Below, piece after piece: positions 58,900 through 64,000 of a stretch of DNA of 64,000 bases (position 1 is the first letter of the stretch; every line of letters begins with the position of its first letter). Below the pieces are notes generated by a model. That model was not told the origin of the DNA. It ran no database searches and saw only the letters and a program-made list of their open reading frames with translations. The position numbers were made by a program, and so were the translations under genes. Origin of the DNA: Clavulina sp. PMI_390 (taxonomy: Eukaryota > Basidiomycota > Agaricomycetes > Cantharellales > Hydnaceae). The stretch is from assembly GCA_015039315.1 (NCBI GenBank), contig WIDE01000001.1:327568-391567 (forward strand). The letters run 5' to 3'.

Positions 58900-58953
58900 C
58901 GGAGACGTCGCCGGAGACTCAAGCCTCATCCTTTAGGGAAGCACTCATTACAA
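58900..58953 (-). promoter_or_regulatory. Conserved upstream block of GH18 copy 1
   Basis: This 54-bp block begins 204 bp upstream of the ATG and contains the plus-strand string GACGTCGCCGGAGACTCAAG. It matches the block before copy 2 at 61793-61845 in about 47 of 54 positions, while flanking non-coding DNA is much less alike. A transcription-factor site cluster is the simplest explanation. Confidence 0.55.
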
Positions 58954-59965
58954 GGCGAGATATAACCAGTTATTTGCTGGCATAATGGCTGGGAAACTCC
59001 CGTTGAATAGGCGAGCATAGATAGATGACCCTTGATTGCCAGCGGGACGGGGGCAGGGGATGAGCCTTGGCACGTAGGACAGGTACGTGAACGCGTGCAG
59101 CATAGAATGTCAATATAGAGCCGCCGCCGAATGGAATCTTGGGGACATGCTTATACATTTTGGTGGCATAGTTGCGCTCATTTCCCCAGAGGAGTTTCTG
59201 ATGGAGGTGTCAGAGTCAATAGATTAGTGATCAACCGAGGCACCGACCACAGTTTTGGCTGATTAAGAATGAGTCTCCGTCGGCGAGTCAAAGAGGGGCC
59301 CGCTAACCGAGGCGGCCAGATAAAACTTGGTATAAAATGGTGTAATAAACTTAAGGACCACAATGTGATGGTTGGTATTGTGACTGTCCGAGCACCTTCA
59401 ATGCTAAGACACCTCTCAGCAAATCACGGGTAATATAAGGATCAGCAGTACCACGTGTTGGAGAGCCCCCTCACCAATTTGAAAGCTTAATCAAGAGGCG
59501 GTTTACAGCAGAAGTCTAGGAGCCGGTAGGGCCTTCCAGTCAGGGAACATTCCCCAGCATGAAACCCAGGAGGCCTGTAGACCTAATTGAGTGGCGGTAG
59601 TGCTAGAGAATGATTTTGCGGTGAGCTCATCTGGCAATTAGAGCCACTTTATGATTAGGACTCCTATCATCGTTAAGAAGAAAGGGGAGGAAAGCCATAA
59701 GCGCCGTCTGACATAATCTTCCTCTCCTAACTCTATTTCGAGTGGCTTCGGAGGGAGCACGGTGATTGGGTGTTCACTTAGAGAAATATTCGAACCAGTG
59801 AATTACCATGTATCATTGATAGTACACGATCAATATTACAGATGTAGGCGACATGGCGTTTACCAAAAGTGGAAGGAATGAGGCGTGGGATGCCTTGATC
59901 GGAAGACATAGGGTCTTCGCAAGACAAAGGGGAGCTTACGATTTGCCTGGCAGAGAATCTAGAGC
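58954..59965. other. Intergenic region between GH18 copies 1 and 2
   Basis: No supported gene. Near 59809-59840 the segment TATCATTGATAGTACACGAT and the following CAATATTACAGATG resembles the 3' flank of copies 1 and 3, showing that the duplicated unit extended past the stop codon. Confidence 0.4.
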
Positions 59966-61587
59966 TCAGACGGCCCATGAAGAGGCACGGACAGTCTTGA
60001 TCCAGCTAGAGTCAGCGTGGGGGTATTGCCAGACCATAACTCCACCAGTCCATCCAGACGACTTAGCCTGGCTAACACAGCCTGCAAGGGTGGCAGGAGC
60101 CATGTAGCCGTTGCTGGCATCGGAAGTCGTGCCTGTGGAGAGCACCCGCATCAACAAGAGAGGACGCGTAGAAGGAAAGATCTATGAGACTCGCCTGGCT
60201 TGCCAATGACAATCTTGTTCAATGGGACTCCGGCGGAGGAGTTGATCTGGAACACCGCGGTGTTGGGGAAGGTGCTTGAAGAAGCAGTAAGGAGACCCGC
60301 GCAGGTCTGAAAATTCATGGTTAGCTTGCCAAATATCTGGAGTTGACTGCAAGAAAGCTACGAACCGTGTACTCAGAAGTGCCTGATACATCGCATCGAA
60401 TAGAGTTACGATTAGGAGTCGCTCTAACGAACAATGGTAGATCGTTCATGGCTCACCCTGGTTGTAGAACTGGACGTTGTACCAGTCAATGCTTGAACCG
60501 ACGGAAGACTGAACCTTTCTGTAGGCACCTGCAGTGTAAATGGTGGAGAACCAGGGAGCAACTGGGGCATGAGTGATGAGGTATTGGCCCGAGGGAAGGG
60601 CAGAGCGAAGACTGTTCCGCGATGTCAGCCACATATTCGGTTCGGAGATTGTAAAGGGAAGTACAAACGCTGTAGTGAAATTGATCAACCAAGTCTCAGC
60701 ATTGCCATTGGCGGCGTTAATGGCGGTCTAATGGTGCAAGAAGGCGAGAAGATATGAGATACATGTGCACATGCGATCGGAATCCCTATACTTACAAAGT
60801 CCTCGTAGTCTATTAATGAGGCAGAGTTGTCAGCTTCAGTCTCAGGGGGAACTGTGAGCGCAACATACCGACACTAAAAGGATTACTGATTAGAGAATAA
60901 TATCGAGTGCGAAGCGCAATAATGACAACTCACTCAATGCCATCCAAACCGTAAGTCTTCACCCACGAGGCCATTGTGCTCGCGGTCGAGGCGGCATTAA
61001 GTCCAGATGTAGTGGGCTGTTCAGTGCTACCAAACGCCGTCACTGTGATTGCGAGGTCGATAAGTTTGTTATCACTTGGGATCCTGGTAATAGTATGACA
61101 TACCCATGAGGTTAATGCCAGCAGAGCTGTAAGCACTCTTGGTAGATGAACGGGTGGTGGCATCGATTTCCTGCCACTCAAGTGCCTGATCAGCTGCTCC
61201 AGAGCTGAGCAAGAAGGCAAGGATCCTGTAATAACACGGGCAGATGTAAGGAAATGGTGCTTCAAGGAGTGGTGTTAGACTGTTCATACAAAGTATTGTA
61301 GCCCTATACGAGCGCAGAAACAGTTAGGACTTTACCAAGCCAGGCGAAAACACACGACATACGCTCATGGTAGAAGTGGCTGGTGGGCCATTCTCTCCGC
61401 TGACCCAAGCTATTGAGGAAGGTGAGTATAATCTACTGGACGCGCAAATGAGGATTAGTTGTAGCTCACCATCCCAGTAGGCCACCCAGTGGGGTGCGGA
61501 GGAGGCAAGACGAGGTTCCAAAGGAGCGGCATTGACAGCAGTCAAAGCGATGGCCGTGGTGGCAGCAAGAGAAAGGATAGGCAACAT
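59966..61587 (-). CDS. Secreted GH18 chitinase-like protein, tandem copy 2
   Basis: This is a paralogue of the previous GH18 gene with the same exon plan. The ATG at 61587 gives the signal peptide MLPILSLAATTAIALTAVNA followed by APLEPRLASSAPHWVAYWD. An upstream in-frame ATG at 61632 would spoil the signal peptide. Blocks in order: AWVSGENGPP, AFLLSSGAADQALEWQEIDA, VTAFGSTEQPTTSGLNAAST, MASWVKTYGLDGI, then the catalytic DGIDVDYEDF assembled from the 5-nt exon 60869-60873 (TGTCG) and the 14-nt exon 60796-60809, TAINAANGNAETWLINFTTA, SGQYLITHAPVAPWFSTIYT, KIVIGKPG and GGVMVWQYPHADSSWIKTVR. The stop is at 59966-59968. The catalytic Glu is present. It appears intact and secreted; the substrate is presumably chitin or chito-oligosaccharide. 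Confidence 0.85.
60869..60873 (-). other. 5-nt micro-exon inside the GH18 catalytic motif (copy 2)
   Basis: On the minus strand TTTTAG precedes TGTCG and GTATGT follows. The five bases supply the centre of DGIDVDYE exactly as in copy 1, with one base different (T for C, in the third position of an Asp codon). Confidence 0.75.
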
Positions 61588-61792
61588 GTTCGGCACGGAG
61601 CGAATGGGGGATCCAAAGAGAGACGGGGACAACTACGAAAGAGGGCTTGGAGCAGCTGGAAGATCGACTCTCGGGGCCTTCGAGCTTCTTCTTATGCTCC
61701 ACAGTCCACCTACATTGCAAGATAGGACGCCAGATTCGGGTCCGACCTTCGGTGGTGATGGTATGCCCAAATAATAATCGCTCGCCATCGCT

Positions 61793-61845
61793 CGGAGGCG
61801 TCGCCGGAGACGCAAGCCTCATCTTCAAGGAAGCGCTCATCACAA
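61793..61845 (-). promoter_or_regulatory. Conserved upstream block of GH18 copy 2
   Basis: It begins 206 bp before the ATG and contains GGCGTCGCCGGAGACGCAAG on the plus strand. It aligns with the copy 1 block (58900-58953) with one single-base gap and about six substitutions. Confidence 0.55.
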
Positions 61846-62762
61846 AGCCGGATTAGGCCAGAAGTGTTTTGGATACAATATCTGAGAGTGCTCATCAAAT
61901 ATGTCCATGATGAGAGAGTCGCACTCATTGCCAGACGGGGAAAGTGCTAATGAATCTTAGTGAACAGGTTGGACAATGTTATCGTAAAGGACATGTGCCG
62001 CCAATATGGGTTCTCCTCCGAAAGGCGTTTGGGTAGCTCGGTTGTGCATTCCGATAGGTGAGTTTGTACTTCTACACGTGAGGTGTGGCAGGGAGAGCCA
62101 AATATTGGTGATCAGGGCAGGTATTGGCCTCAGCTCAGGGGACTCCGAGCCATTCTACATCGGAGAGTAAAGGATATTTATCTGCCAGAGGCAAAGAAAT
62201 GGCCACTACTGGTAGTGGGGATATGATGATCGTTGCAGATATGAGTATGGTCGAAACCATGTCCACCGAGCGCAAGCACAGCAGCCACGCGTAGAAAAAA
62301 GGGGAAATGAAATTGGCCGTGATACCGGAATTGAACGGATCCCATCATAAGTTCTAAGCTCGAGCCATATTGTAGTTCGCGGCCGGATTGCGTGTGGATG
62401 GGCCAGCGGCGATGTCTAGTCAGCTGCTGCTCTCCTAGAGCGTTGACTGATCAGTGTGAGGGGACACATTAATCCAGTAGTCGGCACAAGGCAGTTATTG
62501 ATCGGTTTATGGTGGTCTTCGATCAGGAGTGGAAGAAGAAAGCAGGACGCCAACAGGCGCCCACGTCGAACATAATTCGGCTTGTCACCGAAGTCGCCCC
62601 GGCTAATCTAGTTCTTGGCTTTATCTGCGAGGTCTCGTCGCAACTCATCTTTGGGCTCGATGACTCAATTCTTGGATTGAGGGTTGGATCTCCTCGCGCC
62701 AACCTGTTACCTTGCGCCATGGTATCTAGCGTCTCTGCATGATAAACTCAGGTCGTCGAGAT
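61846..62762. other. Intergenic region upstream of GH18 copy 2
   Basis: No supported gene. A minus-strand segment at about 62314-62384 has a GTTCAATTC B-box-like string, partly complementary ends (GGCCGCG/CACGGCC) and a downstream T run, but no proper T stem. It may be a decayed tRNA or tRNA-derived fragment. The 8-bp target duplication of the MITE begins at 62755. Confidence 0.4.
62755..62762. repeat. Left 8-bp target-site duplication of the hAT MITE
   Basis: GTCGAGAT directly precedes the terminal inverted repeat and is repeated perfectly at 63349-63356. Confidence 0.8.
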
Positions 62763-63348
62763 TAGGGCTCCCGGCCGGTAGGGTAGGATCGGGTAACCCG
62801 TGTCGGGTAGGCTCTTACCCGCGGGTACGGGTCAAGCCAGCTGAGACGGCTCTGACCCGCGGGTAGGCATGGCAGGCCCCGTAGATGCACATAACTGCTG
62901 GACTATGGGAGTCAACAGATCATGTACTGTTGTGGAGAACTCCAATCTTTACTAGCTTCACGGTGAAAATGCCTATTTGTCTGTACAGATGGCTTCTGAT
63001 CAATGATCAACTAAGCACACTACTGTGCAACCCTGAATACTGGACGGGTTTGTGTTGCCGTCTGCTTGGCGAATACTTGGAGACAGCAAGATTGCATTTG
63101 TAAATGCGTAATCGAAGTGAAACCACCAATTAGCGGAGCTACGGAAGTGCATGCGAGTTTTGAGCGCCTAATACTATGCATTTGATTTTAAATTCTCAGG
63201 TTGTTGTTGAGTACAGGTACTGACCCGCGGGTACCCGAGGGTACCCTAGGGTAAACTACCCGCGGGTAAGGGTAGACGCCTCAAAATTTCTTACCCGAGG
63301 CTGGTAAACTACCCGTACCTGACCCTACCCTTCCGGCCGGGAGCCCTA
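62763..63348. mobile_element. hAT-type MITE, 586 bp, non-autonomous
   Basis: The element has terminal inverted repeats beginning TAGGGCTCCCGGCCGG at both ends (16 bp perfect, then imperfect to about 33 bp with AGGGTAGG). Its first bases TAGGG fit the hAT terminal consensus YARNG, and a perfect 8-bp target duplication GTCGAGAT flanks it; both are hAT hallmarks. Four copies of the palindrome ACCCGCGGGT lie near the ends (62817, 62855, 63223, 63258), two per side, plus related GGGTA/TACCC repeats. These are typical of subterminal transposase-binding sites. There is no transposase frame, so it must be mobilised in trans. It sits between GH18 copies 2 and 3. Confidence 0.85.
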
Positions 63349-63356
63349 GTCGAGAT
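63349..63356. repeat. Right 8-bp target-site duplication of the hAT MITE
   Basis: GTCGAGAT follows the right inverted repeat and matches the left copy at 62755-62762 exactly, suggesting a fairly recent insertion. Confidence 0.8.
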
Positions 63357-63729
63357 TTAGCTGCCTCGGACACTCCCACTCATCTTGTTCTATCTATCAA
63401 GGAACAATTGCCGTCTGGTCTAGTTAATTGTAAGAATAATGTGAAGAAGGCTCGACAAGCTGGTTCAAACCTCTTCGTGTTTCCGGACACAAACCCCTCA
63501 TCTTCGACCACGGCGGTGGTGGGGAGCCAGGTTGGCAGTAAAGTCAATGATACAAGTATCATATCGAATTGATAGTACATGAGCGGTATTGCAGGTAGTA
63601 GTAGTCTCATGTAGACCGAGATTCCGAAATGAAGGGCAGCGAGAAAGGAAGGACGACAAGATGATGGAACATCGAGATGGTTTACAGGGCGAGCAAATAC
63701 CACAGATTCTTTGGGAGAGAGAGCAGTAT
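63357..63729. other. Intergenic region downstream of GH18 copy 3
   Basis: It contains the segment ATCGAATTGATAGTACATGA near 63562-63581, akin to the 3' flanks of the other GH18 genes. No gene is supported. Confidence 0.35.
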
Positions 63730-64000
63730 TTAAACAGGCCAGGAAGAGGCGCGCACGGTGGTGATCCAGCTGGACCCGGCGTTGGGGTATTGCCAGACCA
63801 TGACACCACCAGTCCATCCAGACGACTTGGCAGTGCTGACGCAGCCTGCCAGGGTGCTGGGGTCAATGTAGCCGTTGGTTGCATCGGCGGTCGTGGCTGT
63901 AGAAGGAATTCAGATAAGCATGGGGGAAAGGGTGGAAACAAGAGTCAAACTGCACACCTGGCTTGCCAATGACGATCTTGTCGAGGGGAACGCCAGCGAC
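63730..64000 (-). CDS. Secreted GH18 chitinase-like protein, tandem copy 3 (3' end only)
   Basis: The last two exons of a third paralogue run off the window edge. The penultimate exon (from about 63961 to the end of the window) reads VAGVPLDKIVIGKPG-like text. The final exon reads ATTADATNGYIDPSTLAGCV, then TAKSSGWTGGVMVWQYPNAG and SSWITTVRASSWPV, stopping with TAA at 63730-63732. The intron lies at the same position as in copies 1 and 2. The end differs slightly from the others (NAGSSWITT instead of HADSSWIKT). Same strand and spacing show a tandem array that probably continues beyond the window. Confidence 0.8.

Noticed and set aside
62314..62384. Possible minus-strand tRNA (B-box GTTCAATTC, complementary ends, T run downstream)
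   Set aside because: The T stem does not pair, the anticodon stem is absent and the acceptor stem has a mismatch. At best it is a decayed tRNA fragment.
63221..63270. GGGTA/TACCC repeats as an interstitial telomere
   Set aside because: The repeats are palindromic (ACCCGCGGGT), lie inside the TIR-bounded element and are not a simple TTAGGG-type tandem array.

Overview
This window is nuclear DNA from a filamentous fungus, most likely an Agaricomycete basidiomycete. Nearly every gene is cut by many short introns of about 50-65 bp with GT-AG ends and internal CTNAC-like branch points. Some exons are only 5-15 nt long, genes lie close together on both strands, and there is a split tRNA gene. The protein families are eukaryotic housekeeping families plus fungal secreted hydrolases. 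A finer placement (for example near Rhizoctonia/Ceratobasidiaceae) is only a guess.

Layout. 1-9.5 kb: the 3' end of an acid lipase/steryl ester hydrolase, ATP synthase subunit e, coatomer beta (SEC26), the polyadenylation factor FIP1, an unknown small protein and an intron-containing tRNA-Ala. 10-20 kb: a small repeat protein, a condensation-domain-like protein, a GDP-fucose-transporter-like nucleotide-sugar transporter, an Artemis/SNM1-type nuclease and GDP-mannose 4,6-dehydratase. 20.3-37.8 kb: two head-to-tail copies of a giant (over 2,000 aa) TRANK1-like superfamily-1 helicase. 37.9-46.7 kb: a housekeeping block with RNA polymerase III subunit RPC34, ribosomal protein eL41 (25 aa in three exons), the RSC7/NPL6 chromatin subunit, a possible RRN9-like factor, RBX1, tubulin cofactor C and a small membrane protein. 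47-56 kb: an MFS transporter, a flavocytochrome b2-like 2-hydroxyacid dehydrogenase and an alpha/beta hydrolase. The last two both end in Ala-Arg-Leu, a peroxisomal targeting signal. 57-64 kb: three tandem, same-strand secreted GH18 chitinase-like genes with a hAT-type MITE between the second and third.

The most unusual content is the duplicated helicase locus. Each copy carries, in order, a basic then acidic N-terminal region, a RelE/ParE-like fold, a full SF1 helicase core, a TPR-like helical array and two IQ-like motifs. The duplication includes about 300 bp of promoter with a shared CACGTG box. The GH18 array is the second highlight. Its DxxDxDxE catalytic motif is spread over three exons, including consecutive 5-nt and 14-nt micro-exons kept in both complete copies, and about 200 bp upstream of each ATG lies a conserved block of roughly 54 bp.

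Several genes form divergent pairs with short shared promoters: subunit e/SEC26 (252 bp), Artemis-like/GMD (210 bp), RSC7/RRN9-like (129 bp) and RBX1/TBCC (116 bp). Exon boundaries below were read by eye. Where the conserved protein fixes the frame they are reliable; elsewhere they are approximate.
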